Below, one piece after another: positions 22,133 through 36,100 of a stretch of 64,000 nucleotides of DNA; the stretch's first letter is position 1; every line of letters starts with the position of its first letter. The notes below the pieces were generated by a model that saw nothing but the letters and a program-made list of their open reading frames with translations, searched no databases and was not told the DNA's origin. This DNA is from Sphagnum magellanicum. Lineage: Eukaryota; Streptophyta; Sphagnopsida; Sphagnales; Sphagnaceae. Both the position numbers and the translations under genes were made by a program. Location of the stretch: positions 24,030,949 to 24,094,948 of the forward strand of contig CM038912.1 of assembly GCA_021904315.1 (NCBI GenBank), read 5' to 3'.

Positions 22133-22810
22133 ATTTATTGGACAGCATGCTTATTCAACAGAAGTTGAAGGTCTCTTATAATTAGGGTTGAATCTTGTAG
22201 GTAAGGTCAGTTGGTAGTTACTCTCACCTGCCACATTGGTCAGGCTTTTATGTGATGGCGTAATACAGCTCTTGGAACCATTTCACTTTGTTCAGCAATA
22301 TACATCTATAATTGTCTTGCATTCACTGTTATTTTGGGAGGTTTACTTTTGTTGCAAGTGCTCCTACTTGGCTTTACTCATCAATATTTTTTTCTCATGT
22401 TGTGGGAAGTTCGAGGATCAACACAATACGTCCAATGTAGGTGTTGCGGAAACTGGAGATTGGTTGGAGAAACAGAGTTGTCAATCCTCTGTGTTCCAAT
22501 TGAGAATGTCTCTAAAAGCAGTCTTGCAATAAGGTTGTGTGCTTGGTGTAGTGATTCTCCATAGCCATACACTGCAGGCCAGAATATGATTCAAACTCTA
22601 GGACAAATTTCAGACAATGTGGGACTCTCAGAATTGATGTGGCCCAAACCGTTGTTTGCTGTGGACATTCAACCTGTGTCATTCAACATCATCATTCAGC
22701 AATCTGGTGACTGTATTCCTGTTATGAGTCCTCAATGGCCTTTGCCTTTCATTACTTCGTTGGAATGCATAGAAATGTCAAGAAAGGAGTAAAAACCACA
22801 AGAAAACCTG
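22133..22810 (+). other. Shared 3' flank of the array, B copy, first part
   Basis: Aligns closely with 31048-31725 (C) and 44120-44805 (D). It includes the probable 3' UTR. Small open frames are not conserved between copies and I consider them chance. At its end C and D carry a 1.44-kb block that B lacks. Confidence 0.65.
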
Positions 22811-25800
22811 GCCCCATTAAGTCCACATGCAAGAAGGATATGGCACATCCAGATTATAAGTACACCAGCAGATTTTTGTTAAACTGCTAGTGTGATTTCA
22901 CAAGAGCAGAAAGGACTTTGGAAAATCAGATCATTGCAAGGGACAAAAATGTACTACCTGGAATAGTCAAGCCCCCTACCCATTCTGTTGGGTAAGGTGA
23001 CAGTTGAGCCAGGTGATGAAGATTATGTCATATAAGGAGGTCAAGAAAATGACATAATCTTCTGCCACCCCGGACCTTAATGTTGCTTAGAATCCACGTT
23101 GTGGATCAATGGTGTCAGTGAGCTTCCATGTGTGGAGAAACTAGAGCAGAGTGTGTTGTTGGGCTATTTAGGACCCTCTGGAGAAATGGTCACAACTTCA
23201 GAGTTACAACCGCATTTTGAAGGGCTGACAACGGGACACTGCATGGCTGCTGCTTCAGGAGCTTCAGAAGGCGAAGTGCCCCAAGGCAAAACCAAATAAA
23301 GAGAAGAATTCTAGATCCTTGAAAATTCAAAAAGAATTATCATGGATTTGAGTGGACACAATCTGAGCTCCTTCAGAGAACAGGCTTACAAGTGTTGCTG
23401 CAAGGTTTGATTTTCAGGTGAGGATTGGTGGTGTTGGAGGTGATGAGAAAAGAAGATTGTTGATAACGATGATGGTGATACAAATGGACCAGGATTCGCA
23501 CCCTAGTTGCTGGTCTTGCTCAGAAACATTTGCTATATTTCCAATTTTAGCCAAAGAAGGTCAAGAAGTACTTCCAGCTTAAAATTTGTTGGCTTGCAAT
23601 TTGAGCAGGTTCACAAACTGGGTTCAAATTGCTCCATTGAAAAGGGGCACTCATTCTGCTGGAGGGATGTGAACAACAAAACCAAGTCCAATGGTGATGG
23701 GTACCATGCAACTTCCAGTTTTAAGGAATTCTATTGCTAGAATCCTCAACAATCCAGTGTAACAACTCAAGAACTGCAGCAAATTGGAGGATTAGAAATG
23801 TAAACTCAAACTCCTTGATTAACATAGAGATCAGTTCCATGTGGGTAGTGTGGCCTTTGTGTGGGTGGGAGCCCAAGTGCAGGGAATGCTCACTAGGTGA
23901 TGCAAGAAGAGCAATGACATTTATTTACCTGATGACACCATCTTCAGAGTTTCAAGGACTTTCTATTCCAACAACTGCTCAATTTCCTTTCAATCAGAAA
24001 CTCACTGAACGGAACAACATATTATTCTAAAGCCTGCATCTCAATGACTTAGAATGATTGTTTTTATTGCATCTCTATAGGTCACTTGTGCGCAGCTGCC
24101 ATAGTACTGAGGTAGGTCAGTCTATAAACACAAATTTTTACATCCAATTTCTCCAACCCTTTTTCTTCAAATTTTTCAGATGAATGATTCATTTGCAAGG
24201 AAGCCAAGAATTTGGCTAGAGTTATTGAAAATGAGCAAATATGTCATCAATGATCATCCCACTCATATGGGAAGCATTCCACCATTTAGATGAGACTTTC
24301 TAATGTTAACACTAGTAACGCAATGTGAAGGCTCATAAGGTTTTTATAGGCCTTTCATTTTGGTGTTCTTGTTTTGATAAATAAATGCAATTGAAATGTA
24401 AGGTTCAAGTTCCTCTTTCGGATATTTGGCCCTTAAAATGAGTTCAGGTTTCTAGGTCAGAAGAGGGTCATTGAAGCACTACTGGGAGGTCGACTTGGGT
24501 CATAACATTTTGTGATCCTCCTTTCAATTGCTTTGATTTTCTGTCTTATGTAAATAAGGAAGCATAGTGGATTTTTTAAAAATGAAGAGAATAGTTTAAT
24601 GATTGGGTTTTTATTTTGGGAGGAGGGAGAGGGCGAGGGGGAGTCGAGTGGAATGCACACCCTCCCAGCACAAAAGAGGAAAAGAAACGAAAAGTCACCA
24701 AGTGCAAAAATAGTTACAATAAGACCCTACCCTCACAAGGTAAGTGACAATACCATATAACGCAAGTAGCTTGCCACTCACTTCTAAATGCTAGCCCAGG
24801 TCCCTTAATGAAAAAATTAAATTAAATTACATCTTCTTTTGGAAGACCTCATGTAGTACACAAAGTAACATTTAAGTACTAAGTAAATTCATGAGTTGTC
24901 TTATTTTCAAAGTTTTGAACATTCTTAAGGTCTAGTTGACCATGAAGGAAATGCCATATGATTTGCTTGAGCAGATATAGTCAGTTTGAAATTAGGCAGA
25001 TTTGCAATGGCCCCCATACCACTAATGAAGAAGGCAGTGAATTTTGTTTACTATCTAGTTTGTTGGCCGGTATATACATGATATAGGTAATGGTGTTAAG
25101 GACCATATCACACGGGTATCTAAGTCTAAAGGAATTGGGGTCCATATTTGGATTATTTGGGTATGAAAAAGTTGACATGCAGTACCATTTATCATATGAG
25201 CCTATAACAGAATGTGGTATACTACACTCTACTTGTTGCCCTTAGTTGCTATGCGGCTGGTATGGGATGGATGTGGCAAAGTATCTTAAGATTTTGTATG
25301 GCGGGTATTGCTAGAGTGTTGAGTTACTTGAAGATGAGTTAGAAGATGCTGGTTACTTGGATCTAGTATAGTTTTGGATTGCATTTAGTAATGTTTATTT
25401 CTTTTGTTGGAAATTGTTACATTTGAAGATAGAATTTGCTTTTCACATAATAAAAGAGTTGACATTTAATATGTTTCAAAATTAGTCTCTCCATATCTAT
25501 CTACATATCATTATCTAACTAATTACAAAGTTCGTTATACTCATATTCTAATGTATATAAAGTTGACTATTTGCCCAACACTCATGGGAACTTGAGAGAG
25601 GTGGGAGGGTGAATAGGTTGTTACATTTGAAAAAAAAAAAAAAAAATAAAACCTTGTTACATTTCCTTCCTACAACACTCTTTTCCCCAGTCTGGAAAAG
25701 GAAAATCTTTCAATAAATCTTGAAGACAGATGAAATGAACCAGCAAATTTCTACAGAAGTGAACAAGCTTGGCTTAGCTCCAAAATAAGCCAGCCCCCAG

Positions 25801-26804
25801 AAAAACAGTGAAAAAAAAACAAAAACTGGTAGTGCGAAGTTTAACTTCAAAACTTGATAACCTTGTTGTAGCTAAAATGGCCCTGGGTCCATAATCATTG
25901 GCATTGACATTTTTGTGATTATTTGCAGGAGTTGCCATGCCCATCAGCATCATTTCATCTTGTTGATGCTACAAGAAGATTGTCATATTTATTTACATCC
26001 TCACTCAAAGCTGATGATCACAACCAATGTTTTGTATGAAGTTTGATCCTTGGATCCCAAGGATGAAGGCTCAACTCCTTTATCATCAAGCTACACCGAG
26101 CTACCTCACATGTTTAAGGGATGATGAAGGTTGGGGAAGGGGGGAAAATACAGGAAGGAAGGTGTTTTTCATGTTCATTAGTGCAATTTGATTTGATTTC
26201 TTTTCTTTTCCTTGAACTTATCATTCAATATATCCAAACTATCTTAAATAGTGTCCTAGGGTAGGCAAAAAGTTGTGTCTAGTTGTGTGGTGTTTAGTTT
26301 TTTGCATCCAACTTGCCCTTTTTGTTTGCAGTTCTGAAAAGTTGTGATAACTTAAGGCATTTGTGATTCTCACAATCCTATCTTCTGCACAAGACAAAAG
26401 GCACATCAACTACACAACAGGTTTGCAGGAGGTAAATTAACAAATTCAAGGTTTCAAGTTTGAAACCCCCTAAATATACCTAATCAAATGCCAAATTCAG
26501 GACGTGTCCAACATAGGAAGTCTAGTAAGATGGAATTGAGTCTCCCACTGCATAGTAGTTTAAAGTTTCAACTTTGTGAACATAATTAGGGAATGCCAAT
26601 ATTAGGAGATGTCGAAGACTGTTTTCACAATTTGGAGACTAATTTTTGGGTCTAAAGGAAAAAATAACAAAACAAGGAGAAGACCAAAGAGAAAGAGAAG
26701 AAAAAACAATCAACAAGATAAAATAAGAAAGGAGAAATATGTTTGTGAGGGTGAGTAAAAAAAGAGGGTAGTGACAACGTGGGAATTATTTTAAACAACA
26801 AAAC
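22811..26804. other. Shared 3' flank of the array, B copy, second part; no gene seen
   Basis: Aligns throughout with 33169-37090 (C) and 46239-50205 (D), with scattered substitutions and small indels. No frame longer than about 100 codons persists across the three copies, so I see no gene. It contains a conserved 14-bp-arm hairpin (23018-23062) and a poly-A tract (near 25629). At 26804 B jumps to sequence that lies 2.2 kb further along in C. Confidence 0.6.
23018..23062. repeat. Perfect 14-bp inverted repeat (hairpin), B copy
   Basis: GAAGATTATGTCAT (23018-23031) pairs perfectly with ATGACATAATCTTC (23049-23062) across a 17-bp loop. Both arms are unchanged at 33374-33418 and 46433-46477. It is not a typical terminator. 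It could be part of a transcribed hairpin or a small palindromic insertion. Confidence 0.85.
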
Positions 26805-28199
26805 TGTGTTGGTGGATTGTTTTTGAGATAACTTTATGTGTTTTCATTGAGAACATTGTCTTCCCTTCAAAGGGGAATGTTTTGTTTCCTTAAGGCGGTA
26901 TCTGAATGTGAATGTTTTTGGGAGCTGAGAACTGGGATGGGTAATGGTGGGCAAACGAAAAAAAGACTTGGAAATTTAGTAGGGCAACGTTGCGATTTTG
27001 CCAAGCAGAGCAAATTGAGGGAAGTGATGGGTGATGTTTAATCGAACCGGGGCAACCTGGTTCAGTTAACCAAGGAGGGCTTATTAAGCGAACGCCAGAC
27101 CATGGGCCTCTAGGTCAAGTCCTCAAAGTCCGCTTGAGCGAACTAATCCCCATGGCGACACTAGTCCCATTTTGGATGGAGGGAAATTCATCCACCGACT
27201 TTGGGTTGGCCAGCACTTGCAACAGGTTCATTTTGGGTGGGTTTAAAAAGAATCCCCTTTTTTTAACTTCTGTTTTCAAACTTGTTTTACAAACCGACCA
27301 ACCGCATTTTACGGCCTACAACCCTTTTTCCTCTTCGCTGTGCATTTTTGGTGGGCCCAGCACTCTAGTGTCCATTGTTTCTAGGAGCAACGCACATAAC
27401 TCCATCTCCAGTGCCATCACTGGTATTAATGTGAGCTCCATTGTGTCATGTCATCATTTGTTCCATAAATGTTCTTTAATTGCATTTCGTCCCATAGTTG
27501 CGATCAGAACGGATTCCAGGCCGTTCCACATTGAATTTGTTGTTCTCGTTCAGTGTTTGCCCCTGCAGCTCCACTTTTGTATTGCCTCTGCCACAGGTGA
27601 TTATCACAACTGACTTTTCTACTACCACACACTGTAACGCTTTCTTCGATTCCAGCTTTTGCACTAGTTGGTACTTTTTAAGCTCCACAACACCTGACAT
27701 ATTAAAGAGTTCCAACTAATGTGGTAAATAATGTCCCCACCCCACATGTCAGGGACTTCACTGGCATCTCCCCCGCCTGACCAACCTTCCAAAATTGCGA
27801 GAGTGGTCCACTTGATATGTATTCAGATGGAATTGTCATTTGCTTATTACCAGTACGTACCCATGAGTTTTCCCCACTTGGGGAAAAACAATTTGGAAAA
27901 ATTAGAGATTTTCCGTTTTTTAGCGGAAATTCAAGGAAAAAAAAACCGCTAATTTTTTGGAAAAAATCCGCAAGTTCAGCTACCTGACAAATTTATAAAA
28001 AACCCTGCTTACTACACTATTTTGGGTTTGTGGAAGTTGAATGAAGTCCCATTTGAGTCGTATTTGGTGTGGAAAATGTACTTGATGAACATGAGAAATT
28101 TTTTGAAAAGGTTCAAAGCTCGTCTCTCTTTAATGCTAAACGTGTTATTGTCAATTGATTTAACAGTTCCATGCTACTGTCAGGAGCTAGGAAATCACT
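26805..28199. other. Shared flank leading to ANK-C, with a reversed copy of the foldback arm
   Basis: Aligns with 39302-41280 upstream of ANK-D, but lacks about 0.6 kb that C carries at 39940-40545. It includes, near 27505-27790, a right-hand copy of the foldback arm. No gene is supported: frames in the 27134-27613 region change between copies. Confidence 0.55.
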
Positions 28200-28396
28200 T
28201 TACAACTTCTGGCCGATTTGGTTTGATAGCGTCTCCTTCCTCGTTCTCCACATTTGAAGTTGGGCACCCCTAATCCACTCTGGAATCTTCACGCGCATTC
28301 TGCAATTTTCAAGAGAAGATTAAGAAGTGAGTAGCAAAATCGGTAGTCTTCTCTTCACCTCTCTTTGTTGAAGTAGCGTTCTTACCTTACGTGACC
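28200..28396 (+). promoter_or_regulatory. Conserved leader of ANK-C
   Basis: Related to the A/B leaders (ACTTCTGGCCGATTTGG, GAGAAGATTAAG) and nearly identical to the D leader. Homology with D continues far upstream, which is not so for A and B. Confidence 0.5.
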
Positions 28397-31047
28397 ATGG
28401 CTTCAACTTCCCCCGCCACAACAACAAAGCAGCAAGCGAATACATATCTCGTGGAGCCAACAACATCGGATGACGAGACTCAGGTCATGGCAGCAACTTC
28501 AGTAGTCACGACAAAGCAGCAGCCGATTTTTGATCTCGTGGAGGCAACGAAATCGGACGAAGAGGCGAAGGCTGCTGCAGCAACTTCGGAAGCCACAACC
28601 AACCACCAGGCGAATTTGGATCTGATGGAGGCAGCGACATCGGATGGCGAGGCGAATGCCAATACAACAACATCGGTAGCCACAACAAACGAGCAGGCGA
28701 ATTTGGATCTCCTAGAGGCAGCGATATCGGATGACGAGGCGAAGGCTGTTGCAGCGCTAAGTCCGTCGGGCGCGGATGTGAACTGCCGTGCTCATACGGA
28801 CTTGAAATGGACGCCACTGATGACGGCTATTCAGTCAAGGAGCGTGAAGGTTGCACGGGTCTTGTTAGCCGATCCCAGAGTCGACGTGAATGCAACTGAT
28901 ACCCTGGGTTACACTGCTTTGCACCGAAGTCGGGGAGAACTTCTAACAGCAATAATCGACTCCCAAAGGACGGATATAAATTGGAACGCCGTTGACGACA
29001 TTGGTCGAACACCACTTCTCGAGTTCGCAAGGTTGGATGGTCTAGCAGAAATGCGGCAGCTGAGCACAATTGAATCAGTGAACTTCTTAGCAAGATGCGT
29101 TGATGGGTTCACGACATTGCATGAACAGGCGAACGAGAATCACCTTCTCCAACTTGGTTTCCAAAAAGAACTGAAGAGACTGGGTGCAAAATTGTCGATG
29201 GACTGTTCCAATTGCTTGAAGCGAGAGGCCATAACTTGGTCACGTTTGTGAATGCCACAGATATTCTAAACCGATCTGCGCTGCACTACTTAGCAGAAGA
29301 AGCATCCGTAAAAATGCTGAAGCTCTTGTTGGAAAAGTGCCCTCCAGGTATGAGTGTCACTGGTGTTGACTATCATGGTTTCACACCACTTCATTTGGCT
29401 GTTCGAAGGGGACACACAGGCGTGGTAGAATTGCTTCTTACCGTGCCGAGCATGGATGCGAATGTTGCCGCTACTGTAAATGCGTCCACTCCAAGTGGAC
29501 TCAAGCCATTGGAATCCCATCATTTGCCTCTGTGTCGGCCAAATTTGTTTTTAAAAGCACCCACGGAGCTACCCACTGCAGGCAACCTCACACCTCTACA
29601 TTTTGCTGCCATGGATGGGCACACGGAAATAGTGGATCTACTTCTGAAGTGGGAAGGGATCCATGTTGCTCCCTTGGACACGGAAGGACTTTCACCATTT
29701 GACTATTCTAAACAGAATGGTCACTCGGGGGTGGTGAAGCTGTTGCTAGACAAATTAGAGGATGTAGGAGAGCCGTTCACGTTCTGCGACAAATGGCTTG
29801 CACCACTTGACCATTCTATACAGAAAGGTCACTTGGAGGTGGTGAAGCTGTTGGTAGGGAAAGCGAAGCCGTTCGAGCTCGAGAACTACGAGGAGCAAAT
29901 GAGAATGTTTGAAAACTTACTACATGTGGCCACAGAGCATAATAAGAAGGAAATAGCAGTTGAGCTCTTGGATACATTAGGCTCGAAAGCAGAACCACTT
30001 GCTCAAACTAGCACCCAAAGCTCCAAACATCAGAGCAAGTTATTAGCCATAGCTGCAAGGGAGAATTACTTCAAAATCATCCGATGTGTTTTGAGTTTGT
30101 ATCCAAAGGTGGATGCAAATGCTGCAATTCAATTGGTTGCTCACCGAGACCTGCTTGCCTCACCTCTTCATTTTGCTGCTCTGGGAGGCCATGTGGAAGC
30201 TGTAAAAGAACTTTTGACTCATCCCAACCTGGATGTCAACACCAAGGACAACAAGAAGAGGACGCCATTGTTGTGTGCTATTAGAGAAGACAAATTGGGA
30301 GTCGTGAAAGCCTTGTGTTTTGATGATCGAGCAAAACGCCTAAGGGCCACCGAAGCATATTCAGATGGCCGAACTCCCCTCCAAATTGCTAGAGAAGCCA
30401 ACATGAAAGAGATTGAGAAGGTGTTGCTAGAGCGACCTGAGGTGAAAGATTTTGTTGACAGATTATACAGGGATAGGCAGGTGTTTGTGGATGCTGCAAA
30501 TTCTCTTTTGGTTGGTGCAGCATTGATTGCAAGCGTCACTTTTGCAGGTTGGTTACAACCCCCTCTAGGCTACATTCCAGACTACGAGTTCTCACAACCC
30601 TTTCCTGCCCCACCTCAGACACCAGAATCATATGCTGCAGTGAAGAACCACACAATTGTCAAGGCATTTTGGGTGTTCAACAGCCTCTCTTTCTTTTTCG
30701 CCATTGCAACAGTCTTGGCCGGTGCGGACGCAGCCTTGCCAAACCTCAGAGACGACTTCATTGGAAGACAAGTCAAATCAGTAAAGAGAGCCCTCATACG
30801 AGCTACCATTCTTTTAGTGATCTCGGTGGTTTGTGTGCTTGGTGCTTTTGCAAGTGCTGGCTTTGCAGTGCTACCTCCTCTCCTAAAATACGATATTGGC
30901 ATGATCATCACAGTTTGTTTAGGTGGAACAATTTGCATGCTCACTCTTGCAAAAATCATATGGAAACTGTCAACCCCAATTCGCATGCGATTCCTAAAGA
31001 CTTCAACAACAATGCCAGCTGGTGGTCATGCGACTGGTTTACCATGA
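28397..31047 (+). pseudogene. Ankyrin/4-TM gene ANK-C, one 1-bp deletion
   Basis: The start is the ATG at 28397 in a strong context (GACCATGG). Four 29/30-aa N-terminal repeats (28415-28765) precede the ankyrins. A single base is missing near 29130 relative to ANK-A (GGCGAACGAG against GGCAGAACGAG). The frame then drifts and stops at 29251 after 284 codons. The continuation is open in the next frame to 31047 for about 600 codons and encodes the remaining ankyrins and the 4-TM PGG-like domain with PPLGY. Apart from this base it aligns end to end with the other copies. It is either a young pseudogene or an assembly error; one base could be mis-called, though the site is not a homopolymer. Confidence 0.82.
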
Positions 31048-31725
31048 ATTTATTGGACAGCTTGCTTATTCAATAGAAGTTGAAGGTCTCTTATAATTAG
31101 GGTTGAATCTTGTAGGTAAGGTGGGTTTGTAGTTAGTCTCACCTGCCTCATTCGTCAGGCTTTTATGTGATGGCATAATACAGCTCTTGGAACCATTTTA
31201 CTTTGTTCACTAATATACATCTATAATTGTCTTCCATTCACTGTCATTTGGGGAGGCTTATTTTTGTTGCAAGGATTCCTACTTGGCTTTACTCATCAAT
31301 ATTTTCTTCTCATGTTGTGGGAAGTTCAAGGATCAACACAAAAACTCCAATGTATGTGTTGTGGAGAATGGAGATTGGTTGGAGAAATGGAGATGCCAAT
31401 CTTCTGTGTTCCACTTGAGAATGTCTCTGAAAGCAGTCTTGCAAGAAGGTTGTGTGCTTGGTGTAGTGATTCTCCATAGCCATACACTGCAGGCCAGAAT
31501 ATGATTCAGACTCTAGGACAAATTTCAGACAATGTGGGACTTTCAGAATTGATGTGGCACCAACCCTTGTTTGCTATGGGCATTCAACCTGTGTCATTCA
31601 ACATCATCATTCTGCATTCTGGTGACTATTCTTGTTAGAGTCATCACTGCCCTTAGCCTTTCATCACTTCACTGGAATGCATGCAAATGATAGAAAATTC
31701 AAGAAAGGAGTAAAATTCACAAGAA
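31048..31725 (+). other. Shared 3' flank, C copy, first part
   Basis: Near identical to 22133-22810 and 44120-44805, and probably contains the 3' UTR of ANK-C. No conserved coding frame. Confidence 0.6.
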
Positions 31726-33168
31726 ATCCCTGCAGAAGGGCATCGAGAAATATTTGTGTTCTCATTCGGACCTAATATTCTAAATTCTAGAATCAATTTT
31801 GCTCGACTCCATGTGGTGCATCTCTGAGCACTACAAGTAGGGCTCACGCTCAGCCCAAGGAATGAAATATGGTAAACGTAGATTTTCCTAATGTGCAGTT
31901 AAGTAGAGCTCCTACACAAGAGGTAAGCCCCTGAGTACTCTCTCAGCTTTTGACACTGATGTGGTAAATGAAGCTGCTTCATAAAAGGGGAAAATATGAG
32001 TGTTGCAGACACTGGACTTCAAAAAGTCACAAAAACTTCCACAGTTCTTCACCAGTGAGCGACCTGGGGAGCCTGAATCCAAAATGCCCAAGAAATCCCA
32101 TAGCAATGGCAGCTGCACAGTAGATCCACAAATGTGGTCAAAGGTGCCACGCAAAACTGAGTCAGAAGGCCTGAAAGGATCCCGATCTCTCGTTGAGACA
32201 CCAATCCACTTGAGAACATTGTGGTACAGTAATCTCATGATGAATTCTATATACTCGTTTCTTCCCTAGAGCTACAAAAGACTATATGCTTGACCACATG
32301 TACTTCTTTCCATTGGCTTGAGGTTCTTTGGGTTATGTGCAGCAATGAGTTTCACATTGTGTTGTTATGCACAAACCACACTTCCGTAAAACCCATCCTC
32401 AATCTTGCTAAAGGAGGGGAGTACTGTGAGGCTAACAAGTATGCAGGAAGGTGCAATCAAATTGACACCAAAGGATGAGGAAACAGGAAGACTGAGTTTC
32501 TAGAAATCAGTAACCTGAAGTGTTCTATCAGGTCCCTAATGACCACTGTGGTCACTGGAATGTTGGGGGGTAGGACTACTACATTTAAAAGGGTTCTGCA
32601 TCGCAATAAAGCTGTAATAATATGCAAAGATAAAAGTATCATGCAACCCTCATAAGGGACAAATCATTTGGTAAAAAAGAAACCTTGTATGCACAGAGTC
32701 TCATGTTAGCTTCCTTTTTGTTACAAACTGATGCAGTAGACTTCAAAGGTGCTCAGTAACTTGTCTAATAAAACCATTGTTCTAATCACAATAACCTTCA
32801 TGTTTCCTTACTGTGCTCAGAAGATATCAATTTTGGAGCATGGTAGATGGTGGTGTGGGGATTACTCCTAGTTCCAAAATACACATGTGTTCCAAAATAC
32901 ACATGTGATTTGGCAATGATATCCTATTACAATCCAAGAACTCGGCATACTTGCATGCGAACAAAGCACCTTGATGCAGCAGTTTGATGGACAATGGTAC
33001 ATCTCTTCGGTTTTTCTCTTGGAAAAATTGGTAGTGTCTTTTTTTTCTGTCAATGATTCATAAAGATGGTGGCTATGAGCAACACTACAACACTGTCTGA
33101 ATTAAGCTAACACCGTTGCACTGCCAATAGAAGAACCAATTGCCCTAAGATTTTCTCCCAACACCTGA
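31726..33168. other. 1.44-kb block present in C and D, absent from B
   Basis: B joins directly across this position. Within the block, 32000-32269 (+) holds an 89-codon frame (…PGEPESKMPKKSHSNGSCTV…) preceded by a TTGCAG acceptor-like site, and its D equivalent (45070-45339) is also open. The changes between the two copies are as often amino-acid-altering as silent, so selection on a protein is not evident. I do not recognise the family. No terminal repeats were found, so insertion in the C/D ancestor and deletion in B are both possible. Confidence 0.5.
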
Positions 33169-36100
33169 CCCGGTTAAGTCCAAATGCAACAAGGATATGG
33201 CACATCCAGATTATAATTACACCACCAGAGTTTTGTTAAACTGCTAGTGTAACTTCACAAGAGCAGAAAGGACTTTGGAGAATCACATCATTGCAAGGGA
33301 CAAAAATGTACTCCCTGGAATGGTCAAGCCCCTACCAATTCTGCTGGGTAAGGTGACAGGTGAGCCAGGTGATGAAGATTATGTCATATAATGAGGTCAA
33401 GAAAATGACATAATCTTCTGCCACCCCAGACCTTAATATCGCTTAGAATCCATCTTGTGGATCAATGTTGTCAGTGAGCTTCCATCTGTGGCCAAACTAG
33501 AGCAGAGTGTGTTGTTGGGCTATTTAGGACCCTCCTGAGAAATGGTCACAACTTCCAACAGAGTACAACCCCATTTTGAAGGGCTGACAATGGGACCCTG
33601 CATGGCTGCTGCTTCAGGAGCTTTCAGAAGGTCCAGTGCCCAAGGCAAGACCAAATAAAGAGAAGAATTCTAGATCCTTTAAAATTTGACAACAATTATC
33701 ATGGATTTGAGTGGACACAACCTGAGGTCCTTCGGAGAACAGGCTTCCAAGTGTTGCTGCAAGGTTTGATTTTCAGGTGAGGATTGGCGGTGTTGAAGGT
33801 GATGAGAAAAGAAGATTGTTGATAATGATGATGATGATGATACAAATGGACCAGGATTCACACCCCAGTTGCTGGTCTTGCTCAGAAACAATTGTTATAT
33901 TTCCCATTTTAGCCAAAGAAGGTCAAGAAATACTTCCAGCTTAAAATTTGTTGGCTTGCAATTTGAGGAGGTTCACAAACTGGGTTCATATTGCTGCATT
34001 GAAATGGGGCACTCATTCTGCTGAAGGGATGTCAGCAACAAAACCAAGTCCAATGGTGGTGGGTACCACACAAAATGCATTCTATTGCTAGAATCCTCAA
34101 CAATCCAGTGTAACAACTCAAGCACTGCACCAAATCGGAGGATTAGAAATATAACTCAAACTCGTTGATTAACATAGAGAGAAGTTCCATGTGGGTAGTG
34201 TGGCCTTTGTGTGGGTGGGAATGCTCACTAGGTGATGCAAGAAGAGCAATGACATTTAGTGACCTGATGCCACCATCTTCAGAGTTTCAAGGACTTTCTA
34301 TTCCAACAAACGCTCAATTTCCTTTCAATCAGAAACTGACTGCACCCAAGAACATATTATTCTGAAGCCTGCATCTCAATGACTTAGAATGATTGTTTCT
34401 TTTGCATCTCTATATGTCGCTTGTGCAGCAGCTGCCATAGTACCGAGGTTGGTCAGTCTATAAACACAAATTTTTACATCCAATTTCTCCAACCCTTTTT
34501 CTTCATTTTTTTCAGATCATTGATTCATTTGCATGGATGCCAAGAATTTGGCTAGAGTTATTGAAAATGAGCAAATATGTCATCAATGATCATCCCATTC
34601 ATATGTGAAGCATTCCACCATTTAGATGATACTTTCTAAGGTTAACATTAGAAACACAATGTGATGATGGCTCATAAGGCTATAGCCTTTCATTTTTGGT
34701 GTTCTTGTTTTGAAAAATAAATGCAATTGAAATGTAAGGTTCAAGTCCCTCTTTCCCATATTTGGCCCTTAAAATGAGTTCAGGTTTCTCGGTGAGAAGA
34801 GGGTCTTTGAAGCACTACTGGGAGGTTGACTTGGGTCATAACATTTTGTAATCCTCCTTTCAATTGCATTGATTTTCTCTCTTACGTAAATAACAAAGCC
34901 TAGTGAATTTTCTTTTAAATGAAGAGAATAGTTTTATTGATTGGGTTTTGTTTTGGGCGGGGTAGTCGAGTGGAATGCACACCCTCCTAGCACAAAAGAA
35001 GAAAAGAAACGAAAAGTCACCAAGTGCAAAAATAGTTACAATAAGGTCCTACCCTCTCAAGGTAAGTGACAATACCATATAACACAAGTAGCTTGCCACT
35101 CACTTCTAAATGCTAGCCCATGTCCCTTAGTGAAAAAAATTAAATTAAATTACATCTTTTTGGAAGACCTCATGTAGTACAGAAAGTAACATTTAACTCC
35201 TAAGAAAACTCATGACTTGTCTGATTTTCAAAGTTTTGAACCTTCTTAAGGTCTAGGTGACCATGAATGAAATGTCATATGATTTGCTGGAGCAGATATA
35301 GTCAGTTTGAAACTAGGCAGATTTGCAATGGCCCCCATACCACCAAAGAAGAAAGCAGTGAATTAGTTTACTATGTAGTTTGTTGGCTGGTACATACATG
35401 GTATAGATAATGGTGTTAAGGACCATATCACACAGGTATCTAAGTCTAAAGGAATTTGGATCCATATTTGGATGAGGTGGGTGTGAAAAAGTTGACATGC
35501 ACTACCATTTATCATATGACCCTATAACAGAATGTGGTATACTACATTCTACTTGTTGCCCTTAGTTGCTATGTGGCTGGTATGGGTTGGATGTGACAAA
35601 GTATCTTAGGATTTTGTATGGTGGGTATTGCGAGAGTGTTGAGTTACTTGAAGATGAGTTAGAAGAGGCTGGTTACTTTGATCTAGTACATTTTAAGATT
35701 GCATTTAGTAATGTTTATTTCTTTTGTTGGAAATGACTACATTTGAAGATAGAATTTGCTTTTCACATAATAAAAAAGTTGACATTTAATATATTTCAAT
35801 ATTAGTCTCTCAATATCTATCTGCAGATCATTATCTAACTAATTACAAGTTTCGTTGTACTCATATTCTAATGTATATAAAGTTGACTAGTTGCCCAACA
35901 CCCATTGGAACTTGAGAAAGGTGGGAGGGTGAATACTTTGTTACATTTCCTTCTTCCAACGCTCTTTTCCCCAGTCTGGAAAAGGAAAATCTTGAAGACA
36001 GATAAAATAAACCAGCAAATTTCTACAGAAGTGAACAAGATTGGCTTAGTTCCAAAATAAACATCTGGAAGTAAACCCCCAAAAAACATTTTAAAAAAAA

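Noticed and set aside
27134-27613. 159-codon + frame upstream of ANK-C as a gene
   Set aside because: The homologous sequence in C (39632-40027) changes frame and content part-way, and the D copy is different again.
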